From Gp13-AA77 sp036521995 (GTDB taxonomy: Bacteria; Acidobacteriota; Terriglobia; UBA7540), in contig DATDGR010000034.1 in the NCBI GenBank assembly GCA_036521995.1, positions 1 to 11,256 of the forward strand: a stretch of 11,256 bases of DNA, given 5' to 3'. The notes below the pieces were generated by a model. It ran no database searches, was not told the DNA's origin, and saw only the letters and a list, made by a program, of their open reading frames with translations. Of the stretch, positions 1 through 6,110 are shown piece after piece (position 1 is the stretch's first letter; each line of letters opens with the position of its first letter). The position numbers and the translations under genes are program-made.

Positions 1-189
1 TGAGGCCGTGCTCCATTGACTTTCGCCCGACGGCTGAAAGGAGACATTGCCCTGCGTGAAGCTGAGCCTTGCCACCCGTCCCGGCGGGCTGCCTTGGTCC
101 TGAGCACCGAGTGACGCCGCCACGAGCCAAGGCAGCAAACAACAGACGATGAACTTCAGATGTGCCTTGCGAAGAGCTGTGTTTTCCAT
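1..189 (-). CDS. FecR/DUF6600-like secreted protein, N-terminal part (gene runs off the left edge)
   Basis: Reading the minus strand from an ATG at 189 gives 63 uninterrupted codons that stay open to base 1, so the gene is cut by the window edge. A GGGAG ribosome site lies just upstream of the ATG (about 8 nt). Residues 1-29 form a classic signal peptide: a Lys/Arg-containing start, the hydrophobic run FIVCCLLPWLVAASL, then a GAQ cleavage region. The mature part begins with a Gly/Pro spacer and GRVARLSFTQGNVSFQPSG at about 37-55. That pattern (GRV-RLS-x-x-x-G-x-VSFQP) is what I know from acidobacterial FecR-like/DUF6600 proteins, where it opens a beta-rich periplasmic domain. The family call is from motif memory and rests on about 25 residues. 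That this is coding is much surer than its function. It is transcribed divergently from the PEP-CTERM protein gene. Confidence 0.8.
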   Translation of the reverse strand, partial: MENTALRKAHLKFIVCCLLPWLVAASLGAQDQGSPPGRVARLSFTQGNVSFQPSGESQWSTAS

Positions 190-598
190 ATTGATTCTCC
201 CGACTTATCAGCCTTCGAATCGACCCTCGCACTATCTACCCTATTCCTCTTCGACCGTTTACCCGAGCTTCGACTGCATTCTCGATCAAGCATCTGCAAT
301 GCCAATGCGATTTCCTGATCTCCGGCCCTGGATATCTTATCGCCGTCAAGAGAGTTAAGCCAAAATTTCTAGTTGCCATTCCTGTCGGGCGTGGCACGGT
401 GGGTAGGAACTACACGCCTTGAGCGGGAGTCCCACACCTTTTCGTTACCCGGAATGGTATAACCGGCCTCCTCGGTCAAATCACCGTCGGGCCTTGACTC
501 GCCACGCCGCTGTCAATTGACGGGATCCGGAGCTCCGGGGTCAACCCTTCGGCGTTATCTCTATCTTCATCGTCCTGTGCGGGAGGGCGCCTAACGAT

Positions 599-618
599 TT
601 TGACAATAATTTGACAAT
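599..618 (+). promoter_or_regulatory. Tandem TTTGACAAT repeat with two consensus -35 boxes
   Basis: The nonamer TTTGACAAT occurs exactly at 599-607 and again at 610-618, an 11-bp period that places both copies on the same DNA face. Each contains a perfect sigma-70 -35 hexamer (600-605 and 611-616). The best downstream -10 candidate, TAAAGT at 638-643, matches 4 of 6 and lies 21 bp from the second box, longer than the usual 16-18. This could be a promoter for the gene at 719, or a regulator's direct-repeat site that happens to contain TTGACA. Confidence 0.4.
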
Positions 619-702
619 TGGATTCCGCCCCCGGAGTTAAAGTATGGAGAGGTCGCCCCGGGGGGATCGATCACGACGATCAAAGCTCGGTACGGTAGAT
701 AA

Positions 703-708
703 GGGAGG
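703..708 (+). promoter_or_regulatory. Ribosome binding site of the PEP-CTERM protein gene
   Basis: GGGAGG lies 10 nt before the ATG at 719 and fixes that start. It is one of the strongest Shine-Dalgarno matches in the window. Confidence 0.75.
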
Positions 709-718
709 ATAAACGCAA

Positions 719-1864
719 ATGAAACTTACGTGCTCGCTGCGGCGCGTCACGTTGGTTGTGACCGCTGCTCTCACTTTACTCTTGGCCATGGCGCCTCAGC
801 TTGTGGGCGGCACCCTCTACACTCAAACTAACCTCGTTTCCAACAGTAGCGCCACACCTGCCGCGTTTACAGACCCTAATCTGATCAATCCTTGGGGAAA
901 CGTGAGTAACGGCGGGAGTCCCTTTTGGGTTTCGGATCAGGGGACAGGTCTATCAACGCTTTATTCGACACCCCCAGGCACGCCCCTGTCGCTCGTCGTA
1001 ACCGTGCCTGCCGTGGGCACGCCTCCCGCGGTCGGGCCTACCGGTATCGTCGCCAACACCACCGGATTCAATGTCGACGGCGCTCCCGCGGCATTTATCT
1101 TTTCCACCCTGGACGGCACCATTGCCGGCTGGAACGGCTCTCCTACTCTGACTCAAGCCGTTACCGAGGCCACAGTCGCCGGAGCCGTTTTCACCGGACT
1201 GGCGCAGGCCACCAACGCATCCGGTACCTTCCTCTATGCTTCCGACTTCGCCAACAACAAAATTGACGTCTTCAACAGCAGCTATGCGCAGGTATCCCTG
1301 TCCGGCAACTTTACGGACCCCAACCTGCCGAAGGGCTATGCCCCTTACAACATCCAGACTGTTAACGGCCAACTCTACGTTGAGTACGACCCAGTCGGAC
1401 CCAACGGGCTACCCTTGCCCGGCGACGGCAATGGCATCGTGGACGTGTTCGACACCAACGGCAACTTCGTGAAGACCCTGATCCCGAAGGGAGGCAGCGC
1501 TCTCAACGATCCCTGGGGCATCGCGCTGGCGCCCGCGAGCTTCGGTCAGTTCGGTGGGGATCTTCTGGTGGGAAACTTCGGCAATGGGTGGATCAATGCC
1601 TTTAACCCTGCCACCGGAGCCTTCGTGGGAACGCTGGATTTGACTGGCGGGCAGCCCTTTGCCGAGGCCTCCCTCTGGAGCTTGGACTTCGGGATTGGCG
1701 GAAGCGGAGGCACGTCCGGCGTTCTGTACTTCACCGCCGGGCTCACCAACCAAACAGGCGGACTCTTAGGTTCCGTATCGACAACGCCGGAGCCCGCTAC
1801 TCTGACTCTGCTCGGCAGCGGTCTGATCGGCTTGCTCAGACTGCGTCGGCGCCAGAAGCGTTAG
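719..1864 (+). CDS. TIGR03118-family beta-propeller protein with PEP-CTERM sorting signal
   Basis: This 381-residue exported protein has a signal peptide at about 1-30 (hydrophobic core LVVTAALTLLLAMA). Its body resembles the TIGR03118 family: YTQTNLVSNSS near the mature start, NPWGNV, FWVSDQGTGLSTLY, GPTGIV, FIFSTLDGTIAGW, YASDFANNKIDVF, DPWGIALAP and DLLVGNFGNGWINAF. These read as repeated blades of an NHL/SMP-30-like propeller, though no catalytic residues are known to me. The C-terminus is a PEP-CTERM signal: TPEPATLTLLGSGLIGLL, then a basic tail ending RRRQKR. That predicts recognition by an exosortase and placement at or through the outer envelope, often with exopolysaccharide. No exosortase lies in the window. 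The start is set by GGGAGG upstream. It stands alone, divergent from the FecR-like gene, and its true role is unknown. Confidence 0.9.
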   Translation: MKLTCSLRRVTLVVTAALTLLLAMAPQLVGGTLYTQTNLVSNSSATPAAFTDPNLINPWGNVSNGGSPFWVSDQGTGLSTLYSTPPGTPLSLVVTVPAVGTPPAVGPTGIVANTTGFNVDGAPAAFIFSTLDGTIAGWNGSPTLTQAVTEATVAGAVFTGLAQATNASGTFLYASDFANNKIDVFNSSYAQVSLSGNFTDPNLPKGYAPYNIQTVNGQLYVEYDPVGPNGLPLPGDGNGIVDVFDTNGNFVKTLIPKGGSALNDPWGIALAPASFGQFGGDLLVGNFGNGWINAFNPATGAFVGTLDLTGGQPFAEASLWSLDFGIGGSGGTSGVLYFTAGLTNQTGGLLGSVSTTPEPATLTLLGSGLIGLLRLRRRQKR

Positions 1865-1872
1865 GCCGCTTC
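1855..1872 (+). other. Short hairpin overlapping the stop codon of the PEP-CTERM protein gene
   Basis: GAAGCG (1855-1860) and CGCTTC (1867-1872) form a perfect 6-bp stem around a 6-nt loop that contains the TAG stop. There is no T-run after it, so a standard intrinsic terminator is not supported. It may be a weak 3' end structure or chance. Confidence 0.2.
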
Positions 1873-2044
1873 AGGTCGAAGGGGGTGTTGGGGTGCGCCG
1901 CAGAGGCTGGAGTTCCGACCTCCACCAAAGCGCGCACCTCGACGCTCTGAATCACGGTCACTCGCCCGCCCTCGCAGGCAAACATTTTGTTTTCTTATAG
2001 ATAAGTTACTTCCGCCGACCTCCTCGTCTGCGGGCCGGCCCGGT

Positions 2045-2224
2045 TCAAAGGCCACTAAGGGTCGCCGTTCCCGAGGTAATTTTGGCGGTCTTGTTGACCT
2101 TCGCGTCGGCAAGCGCCCCGGAAGCAGTTACGTCAATCCAAGGTGTCGCGCCGGAGAGGCCCTGGACTACCTGGGCACTGGCCGCGGGGGGGACAACGAA
2201 AAAGATCAGCGTTGAGACAGTCAA
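2045..2224 (-). pseudogene. Remnant of a secreted protein, possibly the N-terminus of a pectate-lyase-superfamily protein
   Basis: On the minus strand, 59 codons from TTG at 2224 to TGA at 2047-2045 read like a real exported protein. A hydrophobic run LTVSTLIFFVVPPAASAQ with an ASAQ cleavage site is followed by VVQGLSGATPWIDVTASGAL. About two thirds of third positions are G or C, as in the coding genes here. The stretch PWIDVTASGAL resembles the PW-(I/V)-DV-TA-(Y/S)-GA opening of pectate-lyase-superfamily (Pectate_lyase_3-type) proteins, but the usual following DDT motif is not there. A stop lies directly upstream of the TTG and no ribosome site is seen. One extra base at about 2225 would separate it from an upstream ATG frame (MILV at about 2236-2225). 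It then ends after 59 residues, so I read it as decayed or truncated. A short intact secreted peptide or chance are the alternatives. Confidence 0.35.
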
Positions 2225-2294
2225 CTAGAATCATCAGGCGGTTTGCGCTCAACCCATCTTCTTGGTCGAATTCATGCTGGAAAGGCGCAGGCAC

Positions 2295-2322
2295 TTTAAC
2301 CAGTTTATATTCAGTGGTTAAA
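2295..2322. repeat. 8-bp inverted repeat upstream of rlmB
   Basis: TTTAACCA (2295-2302) and TGGTTAAA (2315-2322) are exact inverted copies around a 12-bp AT-rich spacer that contains TATATT (2306-2311), a 5/6 match to a -10 box. No -35 box sits at the right distance. It ends 37 bp before the rlmB start, so an operator overlapping the rlmB promoter is possible. Confidence 0.35.
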
Positions 2323-2359
2323 TGACAGGAGCCGAAAAGGCTGGCAAGGTAGGAAGCCA

Positions 2360-3106
2360 ATGTGTGCCCAAGAGACCAAATCCGGGCTCGACACGCTTTA
2401 CGGCATCAACGCCGTCAAGGAGGCGTTAGGCTCGCGGCCCGTCGACTACGTTCTGGTGGCGGAGGGCCAGCGCGGACCCCGGGTGGAAGAGATCATCCAG
2501 CTCTCCCGATCCCGTGGCGTCGCCGTGCGTTTTGCACCGGCGTCAGCGGTGGAGCGCGCGGCCGGAACCCCGCAGCACCAGAACGTGCTGGCCTTCTGCG
2601 CGGCCAAGGCTTACGATGATCTCGAAACGCTGGTGCAGGCGTCTCCGGCGCCGCTGTTGGTGGTGCTGGACGGCGTCGAGGACCCGGCCAACCTCGGCGC
2701 CGTGGCGCGCACGGCCGTAGCCGCCGGGGCTGATGGAATTGTGGTGCCCGAGCGGCGTGCGGCCCGGCTCACGCCCGCGGTGGCGCGCACCGCTGCCGGA
2801 GCGCTCGAGCACTTGAAGGTGGCGCGGGTCACCAATCTGACACGGGCGCTCAACACGCTCAAAGAACACAACCTCTGGGTGTTTGGGTTTGAAGCGGCCG
2901 CCCGCAAGTCGTATCTGGATCTGGATTATTGCACGCCCTGCGCGCTGGTACTGGGGGGTGAAGGTCAGGGATTGCACCGGCTGGTCCGCGAGACTTGCGA
3001 CGATCTCGCCCGCATCCCGCTATACGGCCCGGTCGAGTCACTGAACGTGTCGGTGGCAGCCGCCGTGGTGCTTTACGAGGCTGCGCGGCAGCGCCATCTT
3101 AAGTAG
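2360..3106 (+). CDS. rlmB: 23S rRNA (guanosine(2251)-2'-O)-methyltransferase RlmB
   Basis: This 248-residue SpoU/TrmH-family (SPOUT knot) enzyme uses S-adenosylmethionine to 2'-O-methylate G2251 (E. coli numbering) in the P-loop of 23S rRNA. The N-terminal substrate-binding domain begins with LYGINAVKEAL at 13-23 and includes PQHQNVLAF (71-79). The three SpoU motifs are all present: motif 1 DPANLGAVARTA at 108-119 with Asn111 and Arg117, motif 2 LVLGGEGQGL at 196-205, and motif 3 IPLYGPVESLNVSVAAAV at 219-236 that forms the knot and SAM pocket. Length matches the family. AGGA at 2351-2354 supports the ATG at 2360. The close relative TrmH (tRNA Gm18) shares the motifs, but the N-terminal domain and LYGINAV opening favour RlmB. 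The gene seems monocistronic or loosely linked to the VWFA gene 123 bp downstream. Confidence 0.93.
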   Translation: MCAQETKSGLDTLYGINAVKEALGSRPVDYVLVAEGQRGPRVEEIIQLSRSRGVAVRFAPASAVERAAGTPQHQNVLAFCAAKAYDDLETLVQASPAPLLVVLDGVEDPANLGAVARTAVAAGADGIVVPERRAARLTPAVARTAAGALEHLKVARVTNLTRALNTLKEHNLWVFGFEAAARKSYLDLDYCTPCALVLGGEGQGLHRLVRETCDDLARIPLYGPVESLNVSVAAAVVLYEAARQRHLK

Positions 3107-3229
3107 GTCCGCGGCAGATGGGGGACGCCTCAGCGGCCCGCCGGGTCCAGCGCCTTGGTGCGTGGATTGCAACTTAGCCGTGGAGGCTCTCATCCAACCT
3201 GTTGGGTGAGCGGATCAGCAGGGCGTGTC

Positions 3230-4414
3230 ATGGGTGTGCGATTGGCTCGATCATTTCCGTTATGGGGCTTGGTGCTGGTTGCGATGGCTGTTGCGCTGCC
3301 GTTGCCAGTCCAGGGCCAGGGTGGTGTTGAGGGCGCTCAGCCCGTCCGGAAGACCACCCCGCCGGTGACGCAGCCGCCTTCCGGCCCCGTGACGCCGCCC
3401 CCGCCCGACTCGCCGACTCAAATCAAGGTCCAGTCCACGCTGGTGACGACGCCGGTCACAGTCATCAACCACGCAGGCGACTTTGTTTCCGACCTCGACC
3501 GGCCCGATTTCAAGATTCTGGACAATGGCGTCTTACAGCATATCGAGCGCTTCGACCTCGCCTCCGACCCGATCGCGCTCGTGATCCTGGTTCAGACCAA
3601 TGACAACGTTGCCAGCCTGCTGGGCCAAGTTCGGCCGCTCGGGCCGATTTTCTCCGATCTGCTGCTCGGACCAAGCGGGCAGGCGGCGGTCATGACGTTC
3701 TCGGACCGGGTTCAGCTGGTGCAGGATTTCACCGGAGACCGTGACCGCATGAAGGCGGCGCTGCTGAATCTCCAGGGATTCGGCCTCAAGGCCCGGATGA
3801 ATGACGCCATCATGCAGGCGCTGGCCTTGCTCGAAGCCAGGCCGAAAAGCGGGCCGCAAACGGAGCGGCGCCTGATCGTCGTCTTCTCCGATGGCTCTGA
3901 CCATGGCAGTGAGAACAGCCAGTCGGACGTGGTTCGCCGGATGACAAATGATGAAGTGACCCTCTACGGGCTGCATCTGAGCCGGGTGGAGGCTCTGCTG
4001 CGGGACCAGCCCGACAACGGCGCTCCTATGAATCCGCTGGATGCCAGCGTCACCCGGCCGGTAGCGCCGGGCACGGTTCCCACCACCACCAATGCTTCGA
4101 ACACCTGGGGCACGCCCAACATCCCGGGTATTCCGATTCTCACCGCGGCCGGCGAGACCATCAGCTCCGAGTTTGTCAAGAATACCCTTCAGGCTTACGC
4201 CGGCTACTCCGGCGGGGTCTACTACTCCCACTGGACCAAGACAGCCCTCCAGGACCAGCTCAATCGCATCGCCTCCGAGGTCCACAGTCAGTACGAAATA
4301 GCCTACATTCCTAGTACCCTGAGCGAAGTCGGCTTCCACCGCATCGAGGTCCGGGTGGCGAAGCCCAATCTGAAGCTGCGGGCGCGCGCCGGATACTTCT
4401 ACGAGAAGCGTTAG
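3230..4414 (+). CDS. VWFA-related protein of the acidobacterial type (TIGR03436-like), secreted
   Basis: With the ATG at 3230 the protein has 394 residues and a good signal peptide (MGVRLARS, then a hydrophobic run to about 28). An in-frame TTG at 3155 would add 25 residues ahead of it, which is unlikely. A Pro/Thr-rich linker (about 41-63) leads into a family hallmark, STLVTTPVTVINHAGDFVSDLDRPDFKILDNG shortened here to its blocks TTPVTVIN, DFVSDL and DFKILDNG (about 69-100). A von Willebrand A-like core follows, with VFSDGSDHGSEN at 218-229. The C-terminus has QYEIAYIPS (354-362) and ends RARAGYFYEKR, as in other members. The DxSxS metal site that would sit at 119-126 reads ILVQTNDN, so canonical metal-ion binding is doubtful. 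Members are common in acidobacteria as exported proteins of unknown role, probably binding other proteins. Confidence 0.85.
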   Translation: MGVRLARSFPLWGLVLVAMAVALPLPVQGQGGVEGAQPVRKTTPPVTQPPSGPVTPPPPDSPTQIKVQSTLVTTPVTVINHAGDFVSDLDRPDFKILDNGVLQHIERFDLASDPIALVILVQTNDNVASLLGQVRPLGPIFSDLLLGPSGQAAVMTFSDRVQLVQDFTGDRDRMKAALLNLQGFGLKARMNDAIMQALALLEARPKSGPQTERRLIVVFSDGSDHGSENSQSDVVRRMTNDEVTLYGLHLSRVEALLRDQPDNGAPMNPLDASVTRPVAPGTVPTTTNASNTWGTPNIPGIPILTAAGETISSEFVKNTLQAYAGYSGGVYYSHWTKTALQDQLNRIASEVHSQYEIAYIPSTLSEVGFHRIEVRVAKPNLKLRARAGYFYEKR

Positions 4415-4439
4415 CCGAACGGGATAGGATCCGGCGGGC

Positions 4440-4955
4440 TCACTCGTAGTCTTCGTGCCGTTGAACTTCCACGCGGCGGCCGACCTTGAGATCGATTTCG
4501 GCCAGGTAAGGACGCATTTGGTCAGCCGGCACCTCGAGCACCATGGCGTGGGTCGCGCCGGAGGCGCGGTAGACCAGTGTGAAGTAGCGGTTCTTGTTGC
4601 CTCCGCCGACGGGTGGGTCCACCCACCATCGAACTTTCAACCGGCGAACGTGGCGGGTGACGTCGGCGCGATATTGCATAATCTCGATGGCGCCGTAAGG
4701 AACGGTGACGGTGGACGGTTCGCACTTAAAAGCCATCGAATCCAGGGCCAGTTGCAAAACGCCAACGCAGCCCCCGGGCACACTTTCCGTACCTCCGACG
4801 TATTTGAAGCGGGGCTCACGAGCCTGGTCCGAAGCCGCCACCAGGGGGCCGGTGAGGAACAGCAGAGCCCAGGTGAAAGCGGCGGCCAGAACGCGGCCCG
4901 GCGAGCGCGAAGGATGCTGCCGCAACGCGCCCCGGCCCCGATCATGTTGGTTCAC
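4440..4955 (-). CDS. Small secreted or membrane-anchored protein, possible PH-like core, conserved in acidobacteria
   Basis: I chose the GTG at 4955, giving 171 residues. AGGAG lies 4 nt before it, and the frame upstream (to 5105) overlaps the preceding gene and reads as random Arg-rich sequence. Residues 21-42 (RVLAAAFTWALLFLTGPLVAA) form a signal peptide or anchor. The body has FKYVGGTE at 50-57, VPYGAIEIMQYR at 85-96 and NRYFTLVY at 122-129, alternating beta strands that resemble acidobacterial hypothetical proteins with a bacterial PH-like arrangement. I cannot assign a biochemical role. It is the last gene of the run beginning at 6557, 32 bp after the TonB-family gene, and converges on the VWFA gene with only 25 bp between stops. 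The long plus-strand frame over it (4455-5396) has no protein-like features. Confidence 0.65.
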   Translation of the reverse strand: MNQHDRGRGALRQHPSRSPGRVLAAAFTWALLFLTGPLVAASDQAREPRFKYVGGTESVPGGCVGVLQLALDSMAFKCEPSTVTVPYGAIEIMQYRADVTRHVRRLKVRWWVDPPVGGGNKNRYFTLVYRASGATHAMVLEVPADQMRPYLAEIDLKVGRRVEVQRHEDYE

Positions 4956-4987
4956 AGAACTCCTGAGATCCCGGCACGGTGGCGGCT

Positions 4988-5704
4988 TCAAGGCTTCCTC
5001 GGTGCCGTGGAAGCTGCCGTGGACTCGGCGCCCGGTACGGGCACGTCGATCTCGAGATACCAGGGCACGGCGAGATTTCCCCAGCGCGCGGGCTGGAATT
5101 GCCATTGCGCCAGGCTGCGCTGGGCGGACTCGAATAACGCCGTGGGTCCGGAGACCAGCGAGGAGTCGATAGCGCGGCCGTCGTCTCCTACCAGGACCCG
5201 CATGCGAATCGAGGGCTCCGTGGGCGAGGCTGCCGGTTTCTCCAGGGCCTCGGGCGGCGTCACGCGCCGTTCCAGATCCAGCTCGGGCGTGGTCGGGAAG
5301 TGCTCCCGGTCGATGCTATGCTGCCGGAGGTCGAAAACCACCTTGACCTCGGTGCAGAAGGGGGTTGGGCCTTGGGCGGTGACGAAGGGACGGTAGATCC
5401 AGTGGTGGATAGCTTGGAGCGCGGAGGCGGCGAGGAGGGGATGGCCGTGTAGGACGTGGGCCTTCCGTACGCGGCCGTCCGCCCCCACGATCAGTTCCAT
5501 TTGCACCTGGCCCTCGATGTAGTTGGTGTGTGCCACCGCTGGGTAATCGGGCTTCACCTGGTTCAACAGCAGCCGCGACGCGTCGCGGGAGCTCAGCACC
5601 TCCGTCTGCAGGGGCGCGACCGACTGGGCCCAGACGATGGCGCCGAAAGCAAGCATGCCGGCTCCCAGCCAGCTCCCGCGAAGTTGGAGGTCGAGCCTAG
5701 TCAT
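4988..5704 (-). CDS. TonB-family protein with two TonB C-terminal-like domains
   Basis: Starting at the ATG at 5704, whose ATGACTAG overlaps the acpS stop by 8 bp, the product has 238 residues. The longer frame back to 5809 is antisense-like acpS shadow. Residues 5-28 make a signal peptide or anchor ending VWAQ. A first TonB_C-type domain lies at 45-127: PDYPAVAHTNYIEGQVQMELIVGADGRV broken into PDYPAVA, GQVQMELIVGADGRV and the closing WIYRPF. A second, more divergent copy lies at about 147-224: PPEALEKP, IRMRVLVGDDGRA and WQFQPARW. TonB C-terminal domains normally contact the TonB box of outer-membrane transporters. This protein lacks a long Pro-rich periplasmic spacer, so energy transduction across the periplasm is uncertain, and a periplasmic adaptor is as likely. 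Tight coupling to acpS suggests co-translation. Confidence 0.82.
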   Translation of the reverse strand: MTRLDLQLRGSWLGAGMLAFGAIVWAQSVAPLQTEVLSSRDASRLLLNQVKPDYPAVAHTNYIEGQVQMELIVGADGRVRKAHVLHGHPLLAASALQAIHHWIYRPFVTAQGPTPFCTEVKVVFDLRQHSIDREHFPTTPELDLERRVTPPEALEKPAASPTEPSIRMRVLVGDDGRAIDSSLVSGPTALFESAQRSLAQWQFQPARWGNLAVPWYLEIDVPVPGAESTAASTAPRKP

Positions 5705-6080
5705 CGGATTCGAACACCACCTGGACCACGGCGTAGTGGTCGGCGTGGGAAATTGAGATGGCTCTTCGGGTGACGCCGAGCCCTCGGGCCACCTCATCCG
5801 CCCGGCCATGAAGCAGCACCTCCGGCTTGCCGCTCGGCTGGTTGGTCACTTCCACGTCCACCCATCGCACGCCCTCACGCCAGCCGGTCCCGAGGGCCTT
5901 GAAGGCCGCCTCTTTAGCGGCGAAACGAGCCGCATAGCGCTCAGCCCGGTTCTTGAATTTCTCGCAGTAATCAATCTCACCTTGGGTGTACAGGCGCCGA
6001 ATGAAGCGATCGCCATACTGCTCGAGGCTCTTTCCGATGCGCGCGGTTTCCACGAGATCGACCCCGATGCCCACGATCAT
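5697..6080 (-). CDS. acpS: Holo-[acyl-carrier-protein] synthase AcpS
   Basis: This 127-residue cytosolic enzyme transfers 4'-phosphopantetheine from CoA to a serine of apo-ACP, switching on ACP for fatty acid synthesis. The AcpS-type signature is complete: IGVDLVE at 5-11 with Mg-binding Asp8, and RFAAKEAAFKALGTG at 52-66 with Glu57 and the following Lys. The C-terminal SISH motif is at 109-112 and precedes the last strand. Length is typical for the homotrimeric AcpS group. The start is supported by GGAAAG upstream of the ATG at 6080. It lies 30 bp after the RsbRD-N-like gene and overlaps the TonB-family gene by 8 bp, so the three probably share a transcript. The usual partners pdxJ or recG are not next to it here. 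Confidence 0.95.
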   Translation of the reverse strand: MIVGIGVDLVETARIGKSLEQYGDRFIRRLYTQGEIDYCEKFKNRAERYAARFAAKEAAFKALGTGWREGVRWVDVEVTNQPSGKPEVLLHGRADEVARGLGVTRRAISISHADHYAVVQVVFESDD

Positions 6081-6110
6081 CTGGTGCTTTCCGCCGCCGC
6101 GGATTCGCCC

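Larger units (their letters stand above)
190..718. other. Divergent intergenic region, no gene seen
   Basis: About 530 bases separate two divergent genes that both encode exported proteins. I see no convincing coding frame, tRNA or recognisable riboswitch. The short open frame on the plus strand at 149-358 is partly the shadow of the FecR-like gene and its translation looks random. The region does hold a 10-bp palindrome GTCAATTGAC (512-521), a 12-bp palindrome CCGGAGCTCCGG (527-538) and a tandem TTGACAAT element (599-618), so it is probably a regulatory region with promoters facing both ways. No convincing minus-strand promoter was found for the FecR-like gene. Confidence 0.6.
1865..2359. 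other. Intergenic region between PEP-CTERM protein gene and rlmB, probably with gene debris
   Basis: No intact gene is supported in these 495 bases. The minus strand carries a protein-like frame at 2045-2224, described separately. A further minus-strand frame of about 49 codons (ATG near 1985, stop near 1836) reads plausibly as MFACEGGRVTVIQSVEVRAL and onward but has no ribosome site and overlaps the 3' end of the PEP-CTERM gene, so I do not call it. An 8-bp inverted repeat lies at 2295-2322, just ahead of rlmB. Confidence 0.5.

Noticed and set aside
149..358. Plus-strand open frame of 69 codons
   Set aside because: Its first part is antisense to the FecR-like gene start, it has no ribosome site, and the translation shows no domain or signal-peptide logic.
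385..410. Sigma-54 promoter beginning TGGCACG
   Set aside because: The required downstream TTGC element at the fixed spacing is missing.
1836..1985. Minus-strand frame of about 49 codons overlapping the PEP-CTERM gene 3' end
   Set aside because: The codon pattern is plausible, but there is no ribosome site or recognisable family, and about 29 bases overlap the PEP-CTERM coding end.
3533..4339. Minus-strand open frame of 268 codons
   Set aside because: It is antisense to the VWFA-related gene, a common artefact in GC-rich DNA.
4415..4439. Bidirectional terminator between the convergent VWFA and PH-like genes
   Set aside because: Only a 4-bp GCCG/CGGC pairing is visible and there is no T-run on either strand.
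4455..5396. Plus-strand open frame of 313 codons
   Set aside because: It lies opposite the small secreted protein and the TonB-family gene, both of which have signal peptides and recognisable motifs. The plus-strand product is low in hydrophobic structure and resembles nothing.
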